This document shows, one piece after another, positions 50,112-57,892 of a stretch of DNA of 64,000 bases. The notes under the pieces are model-generated. The model did no database searches. It was not told the DNA's origin and was given only the letters and a program-made list of their open reading frames with translations. Position numbers and translations under genes: made by a program. This DNA is from Streptomyces sp. NBC_01237. GTDB lineage: Bacteria; Actinomycetota; Actinomycetes; Streptomycetales; Streptomycetaceae. Numbering within the stretch: position 1 is the stretch's first letter; each line of letters begins with the position of its first letter. Location: assembly GCF_035917275.1 (NCBI RefSeq), contig NZ_CP108508.1:992001-1056000 (forward strand), written 5' to 3'.

Positions 50112-51293
50112 ATGAGCGCCGTTGCCTGGATCGCCGTGGGTTCGCTGATCGCGTGGGTGTGGCTGCTGCTGGGGCAGGGGTTCTACTGGCGCACCGACCA
50201 GCGGCTGCCCCGCCACGCAGAGCCCCCGCGCTGGCCGTCGGTCACCGTCGTCGTGCCCGCGCGCGACGAGGCCGCGATGCTGCCGGTGAGCCTGCCCTCG
50301 CTGCTGGCCCAGGACTATCCCGGGGAGGCGGAGATCATCCTGGTGGACGACTGCAGCCGGGACGGTACGGGGCAGGTGGCCCGGGACCTGTCGGTACGGC
50401 ACGGCGGGCTGCCGCTGACCGTGGTCTCGCCCGGGGAGCCGGAGCCCGGCTGGACGGGCAAGCTGTGGGCGGTGCGGCACGGGATCGCGCTGGCCCGGCA
50501 GCGCAAGCCGGAGTTCCTGCTGCTCACGGATGCCGATATCGCGCATGAGCCGGACAGCCTGCGCGATCTCGTGGCCGCGGCCGGTACCGGGGGGCCGGAC
50601 TCTTTCGACCTGGTCTCCCAGATGGCGCGGCTGCGGGTGGCGAGCGGCTGGGAGCGACTGGTGGTGCCCGCCTTCGTGTACTTCTTCGGGCAGCTCTACC
50701 CGTTCCGGCGGGTGAACCGGGCGGGGGCCCGTACGGCGGCCGCGGCGGGTGGCTGTGTGCTGCTGCGCACGGAGGCAGCCGAGCGGGCCCGGATCCCGGA
50801 GTCCATCCGGCAGGCGGTGATCGACGATGTGTCGCTGGCCCGTGCGGTGCAGCGCAGCGGTGGCCGGATCTGGCTGGGGCTCGCGGAGCGGGTCGACAGT
50901 GTGCGCCCGTACCCGCGGCTCGGGGACCTGTGGCAGATGGTCTCGCGCAGTGCGTACGCGCAGCTGCGGCACAGCCCGCTGCTGCTCGCCGGGACCGTGC
51001 CGGGACTCGCGCTCGTCTATCTGGGTCCGCCCGTCACCCTGGTGGCCGGGCTGTTGACGGGTGATCCGGTGGCGGCCTGGGCGGGTGGGGCGGCGTGGGC
51101 GGTGATGACGGCGACGTATCTGCCGATGCTGACGTACTACCGGCAGTCGCTGTGGCTCGCGCCGTTGCTGCCGTTCACGGCGGTGCTGTATCTGCTGATG
51201 ACGGTGGACTCGGCGGTGCAGCACTACCGTGGCCGGGGGGCGGCCTGGAAGGGGCGCACCTACTCACGCCCCGAGGCCACCCCCGACGTGTGA
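50112..51293 (+). CDS. Family 2 glycosyltransferase, HpnB-like
   Basis: The 393-residue protein starts at ATG 50112 with an N-terminal helix (VAWIAVGSLIAWVWLLLGQG). The GT2 core follows: SVTVVVPARDEAAMLPVSLPSLL, ILVDDCSRDGT, LLLTDADIAHEPDSL (the DxD), and an acceptor-side IDDVSLARAVQRSGG. At least three hydrophobic helices close the protein, with WTGKLWAVRHG and YRGRGAAWKGRTY. These match hopene-associated HpnB/CrtQ-type transferases. It probably glycosylates a membrane isoprenoid such as a hopanoid; no other hopanoid genes are in the window. Confidence 0.85.
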   Translation: MSAVAWIAVGSLIAWVWLLLGQGFYWRTDQRLPRHAEPPRWPSVTVVVPARDEAAMLPVSLPSLLAQDYPGEAEIILVDDCSRDGTGQVARDLSVRHGGLPLTVVSPGEPEPGWTGKLWAVRHGIALARQRKPEFLLLTDADIAHEPDSLRDLVAAAGTGGPDSFDLVSQMARLRVASGWERLVVPAFVYFFGQLYPFRRVNRAGARTAAAAGGCVLLRTEAAERARIPESIRQAVIDDVSLARAVQRSGGRIWLGLAERVDSVRPYPRLGDLWQMVSRSAYAQLRHSPLLLAGTVPGLALVYLGPPVTLVAGLLTGDPVAAWAGGAAWAVMTATYLPMLTYYRQSLWLAPLLPFTAVLYLLMTVDSAVQHYRGRGAAWKGRTYSRPEATPDV

Positions 51294-51379
51294 CCCGGCC
51301 GCCGCGCCCCCGTGCCGTGACCGGCAGGGCGTCTTGCCGGAGGCCCGCCGAGGCCCTGCGCGGGCTCGCCGGCCGGTGT

Positions 51380-52672
51380 CTACTTGCGGCCCGGGGTCCA
51401 GTTCATTCCCCACCCGTACGCGGCGTCGATGGTGCGCTGCGGGCTCACTCCGCGCTCGGGTACGAGATAGCGGGCCTCGCGCCGCACCGTGAGGTCTCCG
51501 GCGTTGTTGCTGATCAGCGCGAGCGCGCAGACGGTTGAGGGCACGGTGCATTCGTCGAGGGAGAAGTCGATCGCCGCGCCGTTCCGCGGCTGAAGGGTGA
51601 CGGTGGCATGGAGATCGGCGAAACTCCGGGCACCTTCGTAGATGGTGACGAAGATCAGAACGCGGCGGATCCGGTCCTTGTGGTCGAGGTTGACGGTGAG
51701 GTTCTCACCGGTGGAGACGGCGCCGGTGCGGTCGTCCCCGTCCAGATGGATATAGGGCGGCTGCCGCAGAGAGCCGAAGGCGTTTCCGAGTGACTGTACA
51801 ACTCCCTTGCTGCCGTCGGTGAGTTCGTAGAGCGCGCAGAGATCGAGATCGAGGTCGGCGTGCATGGCGATGGCCCGGCCGAGTTTGGCGCCCCAGCTCT
51901 TGAACTGTTTGCGTACTTCCCAGTTGAGATTGACGCGAAGCTCTCCGGAGGTACCGCCCTGTTTGGCGAGCGAGACGGAAGGGGCGTCCTTCGTCAGCGT
52001 GACCTTGGTCAGCCTCACGGGCGGGGCGGCGGGCGGTGCGGGTACGGCGGGCGGTGCGGTGGCCGCGGGCCGGACCACGGGCGGCGGGGACTGCGGCTGT
52101 CGCGTCGGCCGTGACGGCTGGGCCTGCGGGGCCTGCTGCGGCTTCTGGGGTTCGTCGACCGAGATCCCGAAGTCCGTGGCGAGGCCCTCGAGTCCGGTGC
52201 TGTACCCCTGACCGACGGCACGGAACTTCCAGGCACTCTGACGCAGGTACAGCTCCCCGAGAATGAAGGCGGTCTCGACCGTGGCGTCCGTGCTCTCGAA
52301 GCGGGCGATCTCCGCGCCGCTCGCCGTGTCCACGATCCGTACGTACAGACCGCTCACCCGCCCGAAACCGCCGCCGTCCGCCGAAGCCGCGACGACGACA
52401 CGGTCGATCGCGGGCTCGATCCGCGCGAAGTCGACCGCGAGGGTGTCGGTGACGCTGTCGCCGGTGGTGGCCTTACCCTCGTACCGGACGGCACCGGAGG
52501 CGTGCGCGGGCTGGTTGTAAAAGACGAAGTCCGCGTCACTGCGGACCTTTCCCGACACCAGAAGCAGGGCTGACGCATCGACATCCGGGGTCCCCGGAGA
52601 GGCCCGCCATCCCAATTCGACCCGCACGGCCTGAGCCGGCACCGGAACATTGGTTCCTTTTAGCATGGTCAT
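51380..52672 (-). CDS. Protein with two TerD domains
   Basis: The ATG at 52672 ([13 protein letters not shown]), with GGGAG seven to eight bases upstream, gives 430 residues. The first TerD domain (~1-180) contains [26 protein letters not shown] and [13 protein letters not shown] Pro/Ala-rich linker (~185-235) follows, then a second domain ([19 protein letters not shown] ... [15 protein letters not shown] ... [12 protein letters not shown]). TerD domains bind Ca2+ through the acidic loops. The family is linked to tellurite resistance, stress and development in Streptomyces. Cytoplasmic, possibly membrane-associated. Confidence 0.92.
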   Translation of the reverse strand: MTMLKGTNVPVPAQAVRVELGWRASPGTPDVDASALLLVSGKVRSDADFVFYNQPAHASGAVRYEGKATTGDSVTDTLAVDFARIEPAIDRVVVAASADGGGFGRVSGLYVRIVDTASGAEIARFESTDATVETAFILGELYLRQSAWKFRAVGQGYSTGLEGLATDFGISVDEPQKPQQAPQAQPSRPTRQPQSPPPVVRPAATAPPAVPAPPAAPPVRLTKVTLTKDAPSVSLAKQGGTSGELRVNLNWEVRKQFKSWGAKLGRAIAMHADLDLDLCALYELTDGSKGVVQSLGNAFGSLRQPPYIHLDGDDRTGAVSTGENLTVNLDHKDRIRRVLIFVTIYEGARSFADLHATVTLQPRNGAAIDFSLDECTVPSTVCALALISNNAGDLTVRREARYLVPERGVSPQRTIDAAYGWGMNWTPGRK

Positions 52673-52946
52673 GCTCGCTCCCATCACGAGTCGGGCTGCC
52701 CGAAAAGCCTTTTCCCGCCAAACCTAATCCCCCGGCCGGCCGGGGCACCCGCCGCCCTCACCGGGACCGGCTCGGCGATCTGCCGGTAACCCCCCGTGAA
52801 CTCGCCCTTTACACGATCACTACGCCACTGGGCGCCCTTTTTTGCCAAGTTCGCTCGCATTGGGGATCGCGGTTCACGCACAACACGCAAAACAACCCTC
52901 TTATCGGGCTCCCCAACCAGCACATCGTGGGCTTAACTTAGGTGGC

Positions 52947-53471
52947 ATGACCTCCCCCCGCTCCACCTACGGCGGCGGCTACTACGCCGCACCGTCGTTC
53001 CCCGACACTCCGATCTACGACTCCCTGGTCGCGGAGCGGGGTACCCCTCAGATCGCGCCGATCCGAGTGCCTGCCGCCTACGACACCGGCAACAGCTACC
53101 TGCCGGCCCTGCCGTCGGCGTTGCCCGCCCTTCCCGCGGCTCCTTCGCAGCCCACCGGGTCGTACGGCTACCAGCAGCCGATGGCGCCGCAGTATCAGCA
53201 GCAGGCACCGGCGCAGCACTCGCCGATGCAGCCCGCTCATCTGCAGCACGCCCCGGCGCCCTACATCCCGCAGCAGCCGGCCCCGGCGCGTGGCTATCAG
53301 CAGCAGCCCCCGGCCCGGGGCTATCAGCCCCAGCCCCAGCCCCAGCCGCCGCGGCCCGCACCCGGCACCGGGTACGAGTCGATGCGCCCGGCTTCGCCCC
53401 GGCCCGCCCCGGCGCCGTCCCCCTACGAGGACCCGTACAACAACCGCCCGTACCAGGGCCGGGGGTACTGA
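52947..53471 (+). CDS. Gln/Pro-rich DUF6643-type protein
   Basis: The ATG at 52947 follows AGGTGG; 174 residues. The N-terminal ~45 residues are ordered-looking and conserved in Streptomyces as I know it (TSPRSTYGGGYYAAPSFPDT, IYDSLVAERGTPQIAPIRVP). The rest is a low-complexity run of YQQQ, PAPARGYQ and PQPQPQ blocks, probably disordered. No signal peptide or membrane helix. Function unknown. It is divergent from the TerD gene across a 274-base region that is poorer in GC than the rest and should carry both promoters. Confidence 0.85.
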   Translation: MTSPRSTYGGGYYAAPSFPDTPIYDSLVAERGTPQIAPIRVPAAYDTGNSYLPALPSALPALPAAPSQPTGSYGYQQPMAPQYQQQAPAQHSPMQPAHLQHAPAPYIPQQPAPARGYQQQPPARGYQPQPQPQPPRPAPGTGYESMRPASPRPAPAPSPYEDPYNNRPYQGRGY

Positions 53472-53573
53472 CAGGGGCGACAGGCACCGCCACGGCCACA
53501 CACGCGCGACGGCACCGTATGCCCGTTCCGGGCCGGTCATGCACGTTCAGGGGTGGCTGGCAGGATGGACGGC

Positions 53574-54398
53574 ATGGCTTCTCCCATGCTCCGGTCCCTC
53601 CATGTGCATCCGGTCAAATCACTGGCCGCGTGCGCCCGCGACGAGGTCGTCGTCGAGCCATGGGGACTCGACGGCGACCGGCGCTGGATGCTGATCGACC
53701 GCACGGGCAGGGCCGTCACACAACGTCAGCAGCCGCGCATGGGGCAGGTGTCCGCCGCGCTGACCGGGGACGGCGGGGTGACGTTGAGGGCGCCGGGGAG
53801 TGCGCCCCTGACCGTGCGGGTGCCCCCGCCCGGCCGCACCCTCACCGCCGAGCTCCACGGGAGCAGGTTCGAGGTCGTTCAGGCCGCCGCCGACGCGCAC
53901 TCCTGGCTCGGTGATTTCCTCGGTACGCCGGTCCGGCTCGTCCATCTCGACGCGCCGTCGCACCGCAGACTCATCGACCCCGCCTTCGGGCGCCCCGGCG
54001 AGACCGTCTCGCTCGCCGACGGGTATCCGCTGCTCCTCACCACCACCGCCTCGCTCGCCGCCCTCAACGTGCTGATCGCCTCGGGCGGCCATCCGGAGGA
54101 AGGCCCCCTGCCGATGAACCGGTTCCGGCCGAACGCGGTCGTCGACGGCACCGGTGCCTGGGCGGAGGACGACTGGAAGCGGATCTCCATCGGCGAGGTC
54201 CCGTTCCGCGTGGTGAAACCGTGCGGCCGCTGTGTCATCACCACCACCGACCAGCGCACCTCCGAACGCGGAAAGGAACCGCTGCGCACGCTCGCCCGTC
54301 ATCGTCGGGTGGGGAAGGACCTTCTCTTCGGCCAGAATCTGATCCCCGACGGGACCGGAGTGATCCGGGTCGGGGATCCTGTCCGGATCCTCGACTGA
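53574..54398 (+). CDS. MOSC-domain protein (YcbX-like)
   Basis: The ATG at 53574 (MASPMLRSLHVHPVKSL) has AGGATGG just upstream; an ATG at 53565 is possible. The 274-residue protein has an N-terminal MOSC_N barrel (GLDGDRRWMLIDRTGRAVTQR) and a MOSC domain with MNRFRPNAVVDG and the conserved Cys of KPCGRCVITTTD. MOSC proteins bind molybdenum cofactor; YcbX types detoxify N-hydroxylated bases. An electron-transfer partner, if any, is not adjacent. Cytoplasmic. Confidence 0.93.
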   Translation: MASPMLRSLHVHPVKSLAACARDEVVVEPWGLDGDRRWMLIDRTGRAVTQRQQPRMGQVSAALTGDGGVTLRAPGSAPLTVRVPPPGRTLTAELHGSRFEVVQAAADAHSWLGDFLGTPVRLVHLDAPSHRRLIDPAFGRPGETVSLADGYPLLLTTTASLAALNVLIASGGHPEEGPLPMNRFRPNAVVDGTGAWAEDDWKRISIGEVPFRVVKPCGRCVITTTDQRTSERGKEPLRTLARHRRVGKDLLFGQNLIPDGTGVIRVGDPVRILD

Positions 54399-54558
54399 CG
54401 ACAAGGAGTCCGGACCGGGCCGAAGAGCGGGGAACTCGCCCGGACACACCGGACGTTGGAGGAGCGGGATCGCTCTCTCCCCGCTTCCCCGACAGGCGAG
54501 ACCCGCCGTATCGGGTATCACGGATTCGGTGGGCCACGGATACGGAAGGGGGCGCACG

Positions 54559-55170
54559 GTGATACGGGCGGTAGCGGGAGTCTGGCGTTGGCGGCACAAC
54601 CCCCTGCGCCGGTCCACCGATCGCAGCGAGGCATGGCTGGCGTTGACCGCGCTGCTGCTGATCGCGCTGGCGGCGCCGGTGCTCGGCTGGATATGCGGTG
54701 CGCTCACCGACGACGCCCTCCAGGAGTCGGTGCGGGCCCAGCAGGCGCACCGGCATCTCACGGCCGCGGTCGTGGTGCGCCGGGCCGCGGCGCCACCGCG
54801 CTTCTCCGGGGACCAGGAAAGCTCTTCCGGACGGGCCGCGCAGACCTCGGTGGTGGCCACGTGGAGAGCCCCTGACGGAAGGCCCCGCAAGGGGACGGTG
54901 TCCACCGCCTCCAAGGTCGGCGGCCCCGGCTCCCGGGTGCGGATCTGGACCGATGACGCGGGGCGTCCGGCGCTGCGCCCGATGGACCCGCCGACGGCCC
55001 ACACCCACGCGGTGCTGGCCGGAGTCGGCGTGTTCCTGCTCGCCGCCGGGTTCGTCGAAGCGGGCAGACGGCTGGTCCTCTGGCGCATGACCCGGCGGCG
55101 GTACGCACGGCTCGACCGGGCGTGGGCCAGGGCCGGTCCGGACTGGGGCAGGACCGGGACGGGCACCTGA
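54559..55170 (+). CDS. Rv1733c-like two-helix membrane protein
   Basis: The GTG at 54559 (GAAGGGGG seven bases upstream) gives 203 residues. The architecture is that of Rv1733c-family actinobacterial membrane proteins: a short basic start with NPLRRSTDRSEAWLAL, one helix (TALLLIALAAPVLGW), an extracytoplasmic domain of ~100 residues (VVATWRAPDGRPRKGTV..., VRIWTDDAGRP) and a second helix (VLAGVGVFLLAAGFVEAGRR) before a basic tail. Role unknown. Confidence 0.85.
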   Translation: MIRAVAGVWRWRHNPLRRSTDRSEAWLALTALLLIALAAPVLGWICGALTDDALQESVRAQQAHRHLTAAVVVRRAAAPPRFSGDQESSSGRAAQTSVVATWRAPDGRPRKGTVSTASKVGGPGSRVRIWTDDAGRPALRPMDPPTAHTHAVLAGVGVFLLAAGFVEAGRRLVLWRMTRRRYARLDRAWARAGPDWGRTGTGT

Positions 55171-55447
55171 CGGACGCCTCTGCCCGTCGTCCCGCACCCG
55201 CCACCGGAGACGAAACGGTGAGAGACGGTGCACGCACAGTCATACGGAAAGGCCCGTCGGGCTGATCGACGGCCGACTCGTCAACTCCCGCCCTTCGCGC
55301 GCGCTACGGTGGACCGGCCGCCCGCCCCCTCGGCAGGCGGACCCGGTGCTGTCGTCGTCCCATGGCTGTGGCACCGGCACATCGCCCGCCGTACGCGGAC
55401 GGACCCGGGGGATCGCACACAGCACGAGGTGGGGGCACAGCAGCGCC

Positions 55448-57892
55448 ATGGCACAGGGCTCGGTCCAGGTGACGCACACCGGCACATCTCGATGGCGGCG
55501 CCGTACCGGCGAATACGCCTCCCTCTCCGCGGCTCTGGAGGCGGCGGCCGACGGCGACGTCCTCACCGTCGCGCCCGGAACCTACCGGGAGAATCTCGTC
55601 GTCCACCGCGCGGTCACGCTGCGCGGTCCCGAGGGCTCGGTCGGCTCCGTGCGGATCGCGCCGGTCGACGGCGTACCGCTGACCGTCAGGGCTTCCGCGA
55701 TCGTCCAGGATCTGCATGTGGAGGGCCAGGACTCGGCGGCCCCCGCCCTGCTCGTCGAGGACGGTGCGCCCGAGTTCACGGATCTGCGGATCGTGACCCG
55801 GTCGGCGGCCGGCATAGAGGTACGGGGCGCCGCCCGGCCCACGGTGCGGCGGTGCACCGTGGACAACCCCGCCGGTGTCGGCATAGCCGTACTGGACGGC
55901 GGTGGCGGGGTGTTCGAGGAGTGCGAGGTCGTGTCCGCCGGTCAGTCCGGTGTCGCGGTGCGCGACGGCGGACATCCGCGCCTCGACCGGTGCCGGGTGC
56001 ATCACGCGTCGGGCGCGGGCCTCAGCGTCACCGGAGAGGGCAGCGGCCTGGAGGCCGTCGGCTGCGAGGTGTACGAGATCAAGGGCAGCGGGGTCCAGAT
56101 CACCGCCCGCGCCTCCGCGCACCTCACCGACTGCACCGTGCACCGCACATCCGCCGACGGGGTCACGCTCGACACGGACGCGGTGCTGACACTCGCCGAC
56201 TGCGACATCCATGACATCCCGGAGAACGCGGTGGATCTGCGGTCCCGTTCGGTGCTGACCCTGACCCGGTCCACGGTGCGCCGCTTCGGCCGCAACGGAC
56301 TCTCGGTCTGGGACCCGGGCACCCGGGTCGACGCCAACCAGTGCGAGATCCACGACAGCACCGGCGACTACCCGGCGGTCTGGGTGAGCGACGGGGCGAC
56401 GGTCATACTCGACGCCTGCCGCGTCCATGACGTGCCCGACGCGATCTTCGTCCTGGACCGGGGTTCACGGGCCGACGTCGTGGACAGCGATCTCTCCCAG
56501 ATCCGCAACACCGCGGTCTCGGTGAGCGACGGAGCCACCGCCCAGCTGGACGACTGCCGGATCCGGGAGGCGTCCACGGGTGCGTGGTTCCGCGACCACG
56601 GCAGCGGGGGCACGCTGAACAACTGCACCATCGACGCCGCCCAGACCGGAGTCATCGTCACCAAGGGCGCCGACCCGACCATCGAGCGCTGCACGGTCAC
56701 CTCACCCGCCGAAGCGGGCTTCTACGTCTCCGCCGAGGGGCGCGGCACCTTCCACGGCTGCCGGGTGACGGGCAGCGACGGCTACGGCTTCCATGTGATG
56801 GACGGCTGCCGCACCACCCTCACCCGCTGCCGTACCGAACGGTGTGCCCGCGGGGGTTACGAGTTCGCGGAGGGCGGCGCCCCGCACAACGACGGCAACG
56901 GCACAGGCCCCGTGGTGGAGGACTGCACCAGCGACGAGAGCGGGCTGCGCGGGGCGGCCGCCGCTCCGGCCCCCGCGGTACTGACGGCGACCCAGGCGAC
57001 TCCCGGGCTGCTCGGCGCCATGCCGGAGCAGCGCGCGGCCGTGCGGAGCGCACCGGTCCCGGAGCCCGCGGCCGAGCCCGCTCGTGACCCGGGCGCCGTC
57101 CTCGGCGAACTGGACGCGCTGGTGGGCCTGGACAGCGTCAAGCGCGAGGTACGGGCCCTCACCGACATGATCGAGGTCGGCAGGCGGCGCCAGGAGGCGG
57201 GGCTCAAGGCCGCCTCGGTGCGCCGCCATCTCGTCTTCACCGGCTCCCCCGGTACCGGCAAGACGACGGTGGCCCGGCTGTACGGGGAGATCCTGGCCTC
57301 CCTCGGGGTGCTGGAGCGCGGTCACCTCGTGGAGGTGTCCCGGGTCGATCTGGTCGGCGAGCACATCGGCTCGACCGCCATCCGGACCCAGGAGGCGTTC
57401 GACCGGGCGCGGGGCGGGGTGCTGTTCGTCGACGAGGCGTACGCGCTCTCGCCCGAGGACTCGGGCCGGGACTTCGGCCGGGAGGCCATCGACACGCTGG
57501 TGAAGCTGATGGAGGACCACCGGGACGCGGTCGTGGTGATCGTCGCGGGGTACACCCACGAGATGGAGCGGTTCCTCACCGTCAACCCCGGTGTGGCGTC
57601 CCGTTTCTCGCGGACCATCACCTTCAGCGACTATCTCCCCGAGGAGCTGCTGCGGATCGTCGAGCAGCAGGCCGAGGAGCACGAGTACAGCCTGGCGGAC
57701 GGGACCGGGGAGGCACTGCTCAAGTACTTCACGGCGCTTCCCAAGGGCCCCGCCTTCGGTAACGGCCGCACGGCCCGCCAGACCTTCGAGTCGATGGTGG
57801 AGCGGCATGCGGGCCGGGTCGCCCAGCTCGCCGAGACGAGCACGGACGACCTGACCCTGCTCTATCCGGAGGACCTCCCGGAGCTGGTCTGA
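55448..57892 (+). CDS. Parallel beta-helix / CbxX-type AAA+ ATPase fusion
   Basis: The ATG at 55448 gives 814 residues. Residues ~20-530 are a long right-handed parallel beta-helix, opening with EYASLSAALEAAADGDVLTV and continuing with regular ~23-residue rungs (VRRCTVDNPAGVGIAVLDG, LTDCTVHRTSADGVTLDTD). After a Pro/Ala linker, ~565-814 form a CbxX/CfqX-group AAA+ domain: VGLDSVKREV, Walker A GSPGTGKTT, Walker B VLFVDEAYAL, then SRFSRTITFSDY. Relatives include SpoVK and EccA. The ATPase may act on a partner held by the helix. Its 3' end overlaps the convergent next gene by 31 bases. Confidence 0.92.
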   Translation: MAQGSVQVTHTGTSRWRRRTGEYASLSAALEAAADGDVLTVAPGTYRENLVVHRAVTLRGPEGSVGSVRIAPVDGVPLTVRASAIVQDLHVEGQDSAAPALLVEDGAPEFTDLRIVTRSAAGIEVRGAARPTVRRCTVDNPAGVGIAVLDGGGGVFEECEVVSAGQSGVAVRDGGHPRLDRCRVHHASGAGLSVTGEGSGLEAVGCEVYEIKGSGVQITARASAHLTDCTVHRTSADGVTLDTDAVLTLADCDIHDIPENAVDLRSRSVLTLTRSTVRRFGRNGLSVWDPGTRVDANQCEIHDSTGDYPAVWVSDGATVILDACRVHDVPDAIFVLDRGSRADVVDSDLSQIRNTAVSVSDGATAQLDDCRIREASTGAWFRDHGSGGTLNNCTIDAAQTGVIVTKGADPTIERCTVTSPAEAGFYVSAEGRGTFHGCRVTGSDGYGFHVMDGCRTTLTRCRTERCARGGYEFAEGGAPHNDGNGTGPVVEDCTSDESGLRGAAAAPAPAVLTATQATPGLLGAMPEQRAAVRSAPVPEPAAEPARDPGAVLGELDALVGLDSVKREVRALTDMIEVGRRRQEAGLKAASVRRHLVFTGSPGTGKTTVARLYGEILASLGVLERGHLVEVSRVDLVGEHIGSTAIRTQEAFDRARGGVLFVDEAYALSPEDSGRDFGREAIDTLVKLMEDHRDAVVVIVAGYTHEMERFLTVNPGVASRFSRTITFSDYLPEELLRIVEQQAEEHEYSLADGTGEALLKYFTALPKGPAFGNGRTARQTFESMVERHAGRVAQLAETSTDDLTLLYPEDLPELV

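Noticed and set aside
53130..53470. Repetitive CAG/CCG-rich run considered as a DNA repeat or CRISPR
   Set aside because: It is the coding sequence of a Gln/Pro-rich low-complexity protein; there are no unique spacers between identical repeats. No CRISPR array was seen anywhere.
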